From Candidatus Eisenbergiella stercorigallinarum (GTDB lineage Bacteria > Bacillota > Clostridia > Lachnospirales > Lachnospiraceae), in the NCBI GenBank assembly GCA_019120525.1, contig DWUW01000054.1, positions 1-5,797 of the forward strand: a stretch of DNA of 5,797 nucleotides, in the 5' to 3' direction. The notes below the pieces were generated by a model. The model saw only the letters and a program-made list of their open reading frames with translations, was not told where the DNA came from and made no database searches. Of this stretch, positions 1 through 4,842 are shown in pieces; the stretch's first letter is position 1; the number at the start of each line of letters is the position of its first letter. The translations under genes and the position numbers were made by a program.

Positions 1-381
1 TGGATGATGGATTTTCCGTTCAGAGGGAATGCTTCCACAGGCCTGATGAAGACTGATGTGAAGGAAACGGAAAACAGCTATGAGCTGGATATGGATATGC
101 CCGGATTTGAAAAGGGCGATATCAAAGCGGAACTGAAAAACGGTTATCTCACCATCAGCGCTTCTTCCCATAAGAATAATGATGAGAAGGACAACGACGG
201 CAAATACATCAGACGGGAACGTTATTCCGGATCCTGCAGCAGAAGCTTCTATGTGGGCGAGGACGTAAAGCAGGAGGATATCAAGGCGAAATTTGAAAAC
301 GGTATCCTGAAGGTGACGGTTCCGAAGAAGGAAGAGAAGCCCGCGGTGGAGGAAAACAAATACATCTCCATTGAAGGGTAA
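1..381 (+). CDS. Small heat shock protein (Hsp20/alpha-crystallin family), 5' end outside window
   Basis: ATP-independent holdase chaperone of the Hsp20 family, expected to bind unfolding cytoplasmic proteins as an oligomer. The visible protein has a complete alpha-crystallin domain beginning near MKTDV, with PGF, NGYLTISA and the late A-x-x-x-NGILK-TVPK strand. It ends in YISIEG, whose I-S-I matches the C-terminal IXI motif used for oligomer assembly. An ATG lies at base 4, but the codon before it is TGG and the paralogue downstream also has W-M-DFPF after about 15 N-terminal residues. The true start is therefore probably upstream of the window and base 4 is internal. From MKTDV to the end it is about two-thirds identical (74 of 111 by eye) to the next gene, so the two are tandem duplicates. 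The linker between DFPF and MKTDV is about 20 residues shorter than in the paralogue. No CIRCE or CtsR site is visible, but its promoter would lie outside the window. Confidence 0.93.
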   Translation, partial: WMMDFPFRGNASTGLMKTDVKETENSYELDMDMPGFEKGDIKAELKNGYLTISASSHKNNDEKDNDGKYIRRERYSGSCSRSFYVGEDVKQEDIKAKFENGILKVTVPKKEEKPAVEENKYISIEG

Positions 382-395
382 GAGGAAGAAAACGG

Positions 396-417
396 GGCGG
401 GCGCTGAGGCGTCCGCC
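396..417 (+). other. Strong GC hairpin between the two sHSP genes
   Basis: Arms 396-404 and 409-417 form a 9-bp stem with one G-T wobble around the loop TGAG. It starts 14 bases after the stop of the first sHSP gene. No T-run follows, so it is not a canonical intrinsic terminator. It may stabilise or help process a bicistronic sHSP mRNA, or give partial termination. What is seen is only the inverted repeat; the role is inferred. Confidence 0.55.
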
Positions 418-443
418 TAACAGAACAGGAAAAAAGAAAGTTT

Positions 444-455
444 TGCCGCGCGGCA
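444..455. repeat. Perfect 12-bp palindrome upstream of second sHSP
   Basis: The sequence TGCCGCGCGGCA is fully self-complementary and lies 64 bases upstream of the second sHSP start. It could be an operator half-site pair or chance in a GC-rich patch. It does not match CIRCE or CtsR consensus. No convincing -10/-35 pair was found in 382-519, which suggests that the second gene may be co-transcribed with the first. Confidence 0.3.
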
Positions 456-519
456 GGCTGTGAAGGCCGGATGAGAAATGTCCAAGCGGCTTCAGATAAA
501 TGGATTGGAGGAATGACTT

Positions 520-996
520 ATGTTGCTGCCCAGCATTTTTGGAGAGGATTTATTTGACGACTGGATGGATTTCCCGTTTGACGACAGGTTTGAGAAAAGA
601 CTGAATAAGGAGCTGTACGGGAGAAAGAATCCTGTATTCGGAAAGAATGCGGCCCGTATCATGAAGACGGATGTGAGGGAGAAGGATGACAGCTATGAAG
701 TGGATATCGATCTGCCCGGCTTTAAGAAGGAGCAGATCAGGATCGAACTGGAAAACGGCTATCTGACCATCAGCGCCGAGAAGGGCCTGGATAAGGATGA
801 GAAGGAAAAAGAAGGAAAGTATATACGCAGAGAGCGCTTCAGCGGTTCCTGCAGCCGGACCTTCTATGTGGGCGAGAATGTGGAGCAGGCCGAGATTAAG
901 GCAAGCTTCAAACATGGTATCCTGAAGCTGACCATCCCGAAGAAGGAAGAGAAGCCTGAAGTGGAATCCGGCAATTATATTTCCATAGAGGGATAA
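520..996 (+). CDS. Small heat shock protein (Hsp20/alpha-crystallin family)
   Basis: Complete 158-residue Hsp20 protein, a cytoplasmic holdase that keeps denaturing proteins soluble until ATP-dependent chaperones act. The N-terminal arm (1-47) begins MLLPSIFGEDLFDDW, a style common in clostridial Hsp20 proteins. The alpha-crystallin domain runs from about 48 to 142, with LPGF at 65-68, NGYLTISA at 79-86 and the hallmark A-x-x-x-x-GILKLTIPK near 128-141. The tail holds the IXI motif (I154-S-I156). The ATG at 520 is preceded by GGAGGAA at 507-513 with 6-base spacing, which fixes the start. The gene lies 138 bp after its paralogue in the same direction, probably as one operon, and a terminator follows about 60 bp after the stop. 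Length is normal for the family. The charged stretch rich in K, D and E at about 88-99 is the flexible loop before strand beta6. Confidence 0.96.
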   Translation: MLLPSIFGEDLFDDWMDFPFDDRFEKRLNKELYGRKNPVFGKNAARIMKTDVREKDDSYEVDIDLPGFKKEQIRIELENGYLTISAEKGLDKDEKEKEGKYIRRERFSGSCSRTFYVGENVEQAEIKASFKHGILKLTIPKKEEKPEVESGNYISIEG

Positions 997-1057
997 ACGG
1001 ATAAAAAGGACAGTGCCCGTAAGCGTCAAAGCGGCGCAATGCTCTGAAAAAAGAACA

Positions 1058-1115
1058 GACGGATACATCGCAAGATCATCGAAAGAGATGAAAAAGCGGT
1101 GTATCCGTTTTTTTT
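1058..1115 (+). terminator. Rho-independent terminator after the sHSP pair, possibly bidirectional
   Basis: A 9-bp perfect stem (1059-1067 with 1100-1108) is extended inward by one wobble and three GC pairs (1068-1071 with 1096-1099). A long loop contains a small internal CATC/GATG hairpin, and the stem is followed by a run of eight T (1108-1115). It sits 62 bases after the second sHSP stop. On the other strand an A6 tract (1047-1052) gives a T-run seven bases beyond the stem, so the same hairpin could also end the convergent dehydrogenase transcript. Confidence 0.85.
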
Positions 1116-1170
1116 ACAGGAAGTCAGATGTGCGTCGGCCTCACAGAGCGCGGGGCTTTCCCATGCTGAA

Positions 1171-2430
1171 CTAACATCCTTCCACCTGCAGCATCCAGCG
1201 CGCCCGCATCAGGGTCAGGCGGTTGCGGGCCGTGGGCGAAAAGCGCAGCAGATCGGACAGCGCCTCTTCGGGAACCTGAATGTCGGACAGGGTTTTCTTC
1301 GCGCCGATCTCCTCATAAAGGGCATACAGGCTGTCCGCATCGGGGGTTTCCGCAATGATGCCGCGGATCTTGGGCCAGGCACGTACCAGCATATCCGGGG
1401 TTACGCCTTCCATGCAGTCCTTCCGGTTTTCCTCCAGGATGGAAGGAGACAGCTTTTCCCCATAGAAGCTGCGGATCACGGCTTCTTCCGGAAACGCGTA
1501 TTCACGGACAAGAGCGGAAATGTCCGGAATCTCTCCCAGCTGGTGATAAACCCTGGAAGCCAGAAGAGTTCCTACGCCCACCTTTTCGCCGTGCAGGGCA
1601 TCGGAGCGGAAATCAAAGGCAGCAGGCCCCATTTCGATCAGATGGGAAATGTGATGTTCGCAGCCGGAGGCGGGACGGGAGTTACCCATGAGCTGCATGG
1701 CCAGGCCGGAAAGGATGAGGGCGTAGGTGAGCTGCTCAAAGGCCGCCGCGTCGCCTGTTTTCAGGCCGCGACAGCAGGAATAGACCGCTTCCACCGCCTG
1801 TCGGGTCATTTTCTCGATGACGGGGCAGAAATACTCTCCGGTGAGGGCGTGGGCGATCTTCCAGTCCGCCAGCGCCGTATATTTGCCGAAGATGTCTCCG
1901 GCTCCGCTGAGTGCCAGATAAAGGGGCGCTTCTTTTATGATGTCCGTGTCTGCCAGCACAAAAACCGGAGCCACGCCGGGCATGGTCTTCTTATATCCCT
2001 TCCAGGTCATGGCCGACACGGTGGAGCAGAAGCCGTCCACACTGGCCGCGGTGGGGCAGGAAACGAAGGGGATGCCCAGCTCATTGGCGCAGTATCTGGT
2101 GGTGTCGTGGATGGTGCCGCTTCCCGCAGCGACCAGATAATCGATGCCGCTTTCCAGCCTTTCCTTTAACATGCCGACGGCGATCTCATTGGCGTGCAGG
2201 TTTTCCGGCGGCAGGACAATCTCCTGGGCCGCCTTTGGATGGATGATGTTTTTTGCGTGATAAGTATTTTCGTCATATACCACGGCGCGCCGGCCAGTGA
2301 GGCCGTACTTCGCGGCATAAAAGTCCAGCTTCTCCATGCAGCCGGCTTCGATGACGGCTTCCTTTGTTACCATGACGTGTTCCCTGCCGCAGGAGCAGGG
2401 GCCGTTGAGTCTGGCGCTGTCGATGATCAT
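1171..2430 (-). CDS. egsA: sn-Glycerol-1-phosphate dehydrogenase (AraM/EgsA family, metal-dependent)
   Basis: Predicted cytoplasmic NAD(P)H-dependent enzyme reducing dihydroxyacetone phosphate to sn-glycerol-1-phosphate, of the Fe-ADH-like dehydroquinate-synthase fold. The 419-residue protein has the nucleotide-binding GSGTIHD at 103-109, PTAASVDGF at 126-134, GAGDIFGKYTA at 177-187, SRPASGCEHHISH at 251-263 and LHGEKVGVGT at 279-288. By family analogy D179, a histidine of the EHHISH motif (H259 or H260) and H280 are the metal ligands. The frame is open upstream to an ATG at 2559, but the start at 2430 is chosen: it has an AAGGGAGA ribosome site 6 bases away, fits the family N-terminus, and the predicted promoter lies between the two ATGs, so the longer form could not be made from it. 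The symbol is a family-level label; B. subtilis AraM is the closest named type. The arabinose genes that accompany AraM in B. subtilis are not visible here. The gene appears monocistronic within the window. The substrate could differ within the family. Confidence 0.88.
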   Translation of the reverse strand: MIIDSARLNGPCSCGREHVMVTKEAVIEAGCMEKLDFYAAKYGLTGRRAVVYDENTYHAKNIIHPKAAQEIVLPPENLHANEIAVGMLKERLESGIDYLVAAGSGTIHDTTRYCANELGIPFVSCPTAASVDGFCSTVSAMTWKGYKKTMPGVAPVFVLADTDIIKEAPLYLALSGAGDIFGKYTALADWKIAHALTGEYFCPVIEKMTRQAVEAVYSCCRGLKTGDAAAFEQLTYALILSGLAMQLMGNSRPASGCEHHISHLIEMGPAAFDFRSDALHGEKVGVGTLLASRVYHQLGEIPDISALVREYAFPEEAVIRSFYGEKLSPSILEENRKDCMEGVTPDMLVRAWPKIRGIIAETPDADSLYALYEEIGAKKTLSDIQVPEEALSDLLRFSPTARNRLTLMRARWMLQVEGC

Positions 2431-2435
2431 GAAAA

Positions 2436-2443
2436 TCTCCCTT
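2436..2443 (-). promoter_or_regulatory. Ribosome binding site deciding the dehydrogenase start
   Basis: Read on the minus strand the sequence is AAGGGAGA followed by six bases and ATG at 2430. The upstream in-frame ATG at 2559 has no comparable site and lies upstream of the predicted transcription start, so this site supports the shorter protein. Confidence 0.75.
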
Positions 2444-2480
2444 CTGAAGCGTGGACGGTTATATGCGATATTCTTTCTTT

Positions 2481-2509
2481 GCTGTTTACGACGCTCCAGC
2501 ATAAACAGC
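2481..2509 (-). promoter_or_regulatory. Perfect 8-bp inverted repeat in dehydrogenase leader (operator or stem-loop)
   Basis: Arms GCTGTTTA (2481-2488) and TAAACAGC (2502-2509) are exact reverse complements separated by 13 bases. The element begins a few bases downstream of the inferred transcription start at about 2515. That position suits a repressor operator acting as a roadblock, or an RNA stem-loop in the 5' leader. No T-run follows on either strand, so it is not a terminator. The binding factor is unknown. Confidence 0.5.
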
Positions 2510-2521
2510 TCTCTTACTGCA

Positions 2522-2550
2522 AGTATAGAACAAAAAACTTTTGCTGTCCA
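2522..2550 (-). promoter_or_regulatory. Sigma-A-type promoter for the dehydrogenase gene
   Basis: On the minus strand, -35 TGGACA (2545-2550) and -10 TATACT (2522-2527) are separated by exactly 17 bases, each matching consensus at five of six positions. The spacer includes a T6 tract. The inferred start at about 2515 gives an 85-base leader before the ATG at 2430. Confidence 0.72.
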
Positions 2551-2564
2551 TAGAATCAAAATAA

Positions 2565-2584
2565 TTTCGTAAATAAAAACGAAA
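2565..2584. repeat. AT-rich inverted repeat TTTCGT-N8-ACGAAA
   Basis: Exact 6-bp arms (2565-2570 and 2579-2584) flank an A-rich spacer, 15 bp upstream of the dehydrogenase -35 box. It may be a protein-binding site upstream of the promoter, or chance in AT-rich DNA. Confidence 0.3.
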
Positions 2585-2588
2585 GAAA

Positions 2589-2603
2589 TGAAAATGATTT
2601 TCT
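2589..2603. promoter_or_regulatory. Fur-family box-like palindrome
   Basis: TGAAAATGATTTTCT matches the 7-1-7 Fur consensus TGATAAT-N-ATTATCA at 11 of 14 defined positions, and its core GAAAAT-G-ATTTTC is a perfect palindrome. It lies in the divergent intergenic region, 39 bp upstream of the dehydrogenase -35 box and about 110 bp upstream of the other gene's -35 box. That is further than usual for a Fur-type repressor, so function is uncertain. Confidence 0.35.
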
Positions 2604-2611
2604 TTTGTACC

Positions 2612-2649
2612 GGGGACGGAGGCCATCCCTAATTCGTCCCTATTTTTTT
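2612..2649 (+). terminator. Terminator-like hairpin with T-run and no upstream gene on its strand
   Basis: GGGGACG (2612-2618) pairs with CGTCCCT (2635-2641), seven pairs including an outer G-T wobble, with a 16-base loop, then A and seven T (2643-2649). In form it is a plus-strand intrinsic terminator, yet the gene to its left reads the other way. It could end a short non-coding transcript, attenuate a leader, or be a remnant of a dispersed palindromic element. A promoter upstream on the plus strand could not be confidently identified. Confidence 0.5.
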
Positions 2650-2665
2650 CACCATTGGGTGAAAA
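2646..2665 (+). repeat. Second hairpin overlapping the T-run
   Basis: TTTTCACC (2646-2653) and GGTGAAAA (2658-2665) are perfect 8-bp arms around the loop ATTG. The left arm uses four bases of the preceding T-run, so the terminator-like hairpin and this one share sequence at their boundary. Beyond the two structures and two copies of GTACCGG (2607-2613, 2693-2699), nothing else is recognisable before the promoter at 2713. Confidence 0.45.
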
Positions 2666-2712
2666 GAGGCTTTCAAATTGTGGAAAAGGCGGGTACCGGA
2701 CAGGGGAAGTTG

Positions 2713-2741
2713 TGGACAGCGGCCGGGCGGGATGCTATGAT
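2713..2741 (+). promoter_or_regulatory. Sigma-A-type promoter for the ATPase-like gene
   Basis: -35 TGGACA (2713-2718) and -10 TATGAT (2736-2741), each five of six to consensus, are separated by a GC-rich 17-base spacer. The expected start near 2748 gives a leader of about 31 bases before the ATG at 2779. The -35 hexamer is the same as that of the divergent dehydrogenase promoter. Confidence 0.65.
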
Positions 2742-2763
2742 AAAAGCGAAAGAAAGCCGGAAG

Positions 2764-2770
2764 AAGGAGG
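2764..2770 (+). promoter_or_regulatory. Near-perfect ribosome binding site of the ATPase-like gene
   Basis: AAGGAGG with 8-base spacing to the ATG at 2779. It fixes the start as MGSYLNPG rather than the in-frame ATG at 2605, which lies upstream of the promoter. The strong initiation signals remain although the gene body is broken. Confidence 0.8.
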
Positions 2771-2778
2771 CGCGCATT

Positions 2779-3961
2779 ATGGGAAGTTATCTGAATCCGG
2801 GAAATGAAGGCTTTCGCCGGGTGGTAAATTCTGAGGTTTATGTTGATAAAACAGGATTGTTATGTTATACCAATCAAAAATTGAATTCAACTCAGCAGAA
2901 TATCTGCGTCAGCCGTCCGAGGCGTTTCGGAAAATCCATCACCGCGTCCATGCTGACGGCTTATTACAGCTGCGGCTGCGATTCCGAACAACTTTTTTCC
3001 GGGCGGAAGATCGCGGAAGCGGAGAATTTTAAAACGCATCTGAATCAATATAACGTGATTTTTCTGAACATGCAGGAATTTTTGAGCCAGAGTGAAAATA
3101 TGGATCAGATGATCCGCCTGATCCGGAGGACGGTTCTCTGGGAGATCTTGGAGGACTATCCGGATTTCCGGTATTTTGATCCGGAAAATCTGATGCGTAC
3201 CATGCAGGATGTGTACCGTTTTACGGGCAGGCCCTTTGTGGTGGTCATCGACGAATGGGACTGTATTTTCCGCGAGTATAGGGAGGATGACAGGGCGCAG
3301 GAAAGATATCTGGATTTTCTGCGGGATCTGCTGAAGGATAAGGCGTATATTTATCTCGCCTATATGACGGGGATCCTGCCGATCAAGAAATACGGCACTC
3401 ATTCCGCGCTCAATATGTTTTCCGAGTTCTCCATGATCAATCCCAGACAGCTGGCGGAATTTGTCGGCTTTACGGAGGAAGAGGTGCAGAGCCTCTGCGG
3501 CCGGTACGGGATGGATCCGCAGCAGCTGCGGGAATGGTACAACGGCTACCGGTTTGAAGCGGTTCCTGCCGTATACAATCCCCGGTCCGTGGTGGAGGCG
3601 GTCACCTCCGGGATCTGTGATTCCTACTGGAACCAGACGGAGACCTTTGAGGCCCTGCGCATGTATATCGACATGAATTTTGAGGGGCTGCGGGACGATG
3701 TGCTCAGCATGATGGCGGGGGAACAGGTTCCTGTGAACACGGGGAGCTTTTCCAACGATATGACCACCTTTCATACGAAGGACGATGTGCTGACCCTGCT
3801 GATCCATCTGGGGTACCTGGGCTATGATTTTGACGAGAAATGCGTGTTCATTCCCAATCATGAGATCCGTGGTGAATTTGTGAAGGCTGCTTCTTGTAGG
3901 CATCAATTATGATAAAAAGACCAGAATCCACAGCTGTGAAATCGAGGAGTGTGAGAAGTGA
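2779..3961 (+). pseudogene. AAA-ATPase-like / PD-(D/E)XK nuclease-family protein with nuclease core deleted
   Basis: Member of the AAA-ATPase_like plus PDDEXK_9 (DUF1703) family, which is abundant and often multicopy in gut Clostridia and Bacteroidetes and has no settled biological role. The open frame runs 2779-3912 (377 residues). It shows the conserved NPGNEGF N-terminus, VDKT at 22-25, a modified Walker A RPRRFGKS at 46-53, a Walker B FVVVIDEWD at 153-161, a TGILPIKK sensor-like segment at 197-204 and REWYNGYRF at 251-259. It follows the family as far as IPNHEIRGEFVKA (358-370) and then stops after seven unrelated residues. The family's characteristic C-terminal tail, LLVGINYDKKT-x-IHSCEIEE, is present immediately afterwards, in the next frame from base 3890 to the stop at 3959-3961. 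The part normally between, about 130-150 residues with the GF-x-D...ELK nuclease core, is absent. One internal deletion that shifted the frame explains this. The 377-residue product could still be made as an ATPase-only protein. Confidence 0.85.
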
Positions 3962-3967
3962 GGATGA

Positions 3968-4019
3968 GTGATGGCAGAAGAGAAATCGCATTCGCGATTT
4001 CTCTTCATCCTGTCGTCAC
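3968..4019. repeat. Long palindrome / stem-loop downstream of the broken ATPase gene
   Basis: A perfect 13-bp inverted repeat (3977-3989 with 3994-4006) surrounds a 4-base ATTC loop. An outer 9-bp stem (3968-3976 with 4011-4019, two G-T pairs) extends it, with a 4-base bulge ATCC at 4007-4010. No T-run follows, so it is not a standard intrinsic terminator. It begins seven bases after the remnant's stop codon. Possible explanations are a REP-like or miniature palindromic element, or an mRNA-stabilising structure. Only the base pairing is directly seen. Confidence 0.7.
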
Positions 4020-4039
4020 GCTCCGGAATGGAGATTCAC

Positions 4040-4069
4040 ATGGAAAATAAGGAGATACGGCCGTTATGA
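4040..4069 (+). CDS. Possible nine-codon leader ORF before the DeoR gene
   Basis: ATG at 4040 opens a short frame, MENKEIRPL, whose TGA stop (4067-4069) overlaps the DeoR start ATG (4066-4068) as ATGA. A GGAG at 4030-4033, six bases before the ATG, is a plausible ribosome site. Its own codons contain the AAGGAG used by the DeoR gene. It could couple translation to the regulator, or be chance; such short frames are common. No amino acid bias typical of an attenuation leader is seen. Confidence 0.25.
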   Translation: MENKEIRPL

Positions 4070-4842
4070 ATCAGGAAGAACGGAAAAAATATATACTGGA
4101 ACGGCTGAAGATCAGCTCTTCGGTTTCCGTTTCGGAGCTGAGCGAGGCCTTCGGGCTTTCGGAGGTTTCGGTACGGAAACTGCTTTCGGGGATGGAGCAG
4201 GAAGGGACGCTGAAGCGGACCTGGGGCGGCGCGGTGAGCGCCTACGGCTCCCTGCGGGAATTTTCCCATCAGGAAAACGAAGCAAGGCAGATGGAAGAAA
4301 AGCGGGCGATCGCCAGAGTGGCCTACGACTGCATCGGGGACGGCGAAGCGGTCTTTCTGGACAGCGGGACGACCACGCTGGAGCTGGCGAAGCGGATCGT
4401 AACCGGGCAGAAGCGCAAGATCGTGGCCTGCACCAACAACATTTTCATTGCCGCCGAGCTTGCGAAGGCAGCGGATATGCGAAGCATCGTCATCGGCGGC
4501 GAGCTGCGCACCAACATCTATTCCTGCGTGGGGAGCCTGGCGCAGCAGGCGCTTTCCGGCCTGTTTTTTGACAAGGGCTTTATCAGCGGCAATCATTTTA
4601 CCCTGGAGCGGGGCTTCACCACGCCTACGCTGGGAGAGGCCCAGCTGAAGCGGCAGGTGCTTGCGGCCTCCAAGGAAAGCTTCCTGCTGATGGATTATAC
4701 GAAATACGGGGACGATTCCATGGTGCAGATCGCCCCGGCGGAGGGGATCGACGTGCTGATCACGGACTGGCACATGCCGGAAAGCGCGGCAGAGGGCTTC
4801 CGGGAGAAAAATGTGAAGGTGATCACGGCGCAGAAGGAATGA
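4066..4842 (+). CDS. DeoR/GlpR-family transcriptional regulator
   Basis: DNA-binding regulator, usually a repressor responding to a phosphorylated sugar or related metabolite. The 258-residue length is typical. An N-terminal winged helix-turn-helix spans about 5-57: helix-turn-helix VSVSELSEAFGLSEVSVRKL at 20-39, then the wing TLKRTWGGA at 48-56. The usual recognition-helix pattern R-R-D-L is here R-K-L-L. The C-terminal DeoR sensor domain (about 75-235) has the phosphate-binding-type DSGTTTLELA at 99-108, TNN at 123-125, IGGELR at 143-148 and FDKGFISG at 168-175. AAGGAG at 4049-4054 lies 11 bases before the ATG, a slightly long spacing. No recognisable promoter lies in the 104 bp upstream, which is mostly the palindrome. 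Its target genes are not evident, since no sugar kinase, aldolase or transporter gene is present in the window. The last 20 bases overlap the end of the convergent Nudix gene. Confidence 0.93.
   Translation: MNQEERKKYILERLKISSSVSVSELSEAFGLSEVSVRKLLSGMEQEGTLKRTWGGAVSAYGSLREFSHQENEARQMEEKRAIARVAYDCIGDGEAVFLDSGTTTLELAKRIVTGQKRKIVACTNNIFIAAELAKAADMRSIVIGGELRTNIYSCVGSLAQQALSGLFFDKGFISGNHFTLERGFTTPTLGEAQLKRQVLAASKESFLLMDYTKYGDDSMVQIAPAEGIDVLITDWHMPESAAEGFREKNVKVITAQKE

Noticed and set aside
382..519. CIRCE or CtsR heat-shock operator before the second sHSP
   Set aside because: No TTAGCACTC-N9-GAGTGCTAA and no GGTCAAA tandem was found; the palindromes present do not fit either.
550..1068. Long minus-strand open frame (172 codons) opposite the second sHSP gene
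   Set aside because: It mirrors a clear Hsp20 gene, crosses the terminator region, has hydrophobic low-information sequence and no family motif.
1099..2169. Plus-strand open frame of 356 codons
   Set aside because: It is antisense to the dehydrogenase, begins inside the terminator hairpin and shows no recognisable domain; its openness follows from the codon bias of the real gene.
2431..2559. N-terminal extension of the dehydrogenase from the ATG at 2559
   Set aside because: The promoter -10 and -35 boxes lie inside this stretch, and the ATG at 2430 has the proper ribosome site and family-like N-terminus.
2607..2699. Two GTACCGG copies as ends of a small mobile element
   Set aside because: Seven matching bases with no inverted ends or target duplication are too little to call an element.
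2605..2778. N-terminal extension of the ATPase-like protein from the ATG at 2605
   Set aside because: It would cross the terminator-like hairpin and the promoter; AAGGAGG before 2779 and the conserved MGSYLNPG start decide for the shorter form.
2887..3906. Minus-strand open frame of 339 codons
   Set aside because: It is antisense to the ATPase-like gene with its conserved Walker motifs, rich in His, Pro and Arg, and has no motif or ribosome site.
4036..4773. Minus-strand open frame of 245 codons
   Set aside because: It is antisense to the DeoR regulator, compositionally odd and without a family match that I recognise.
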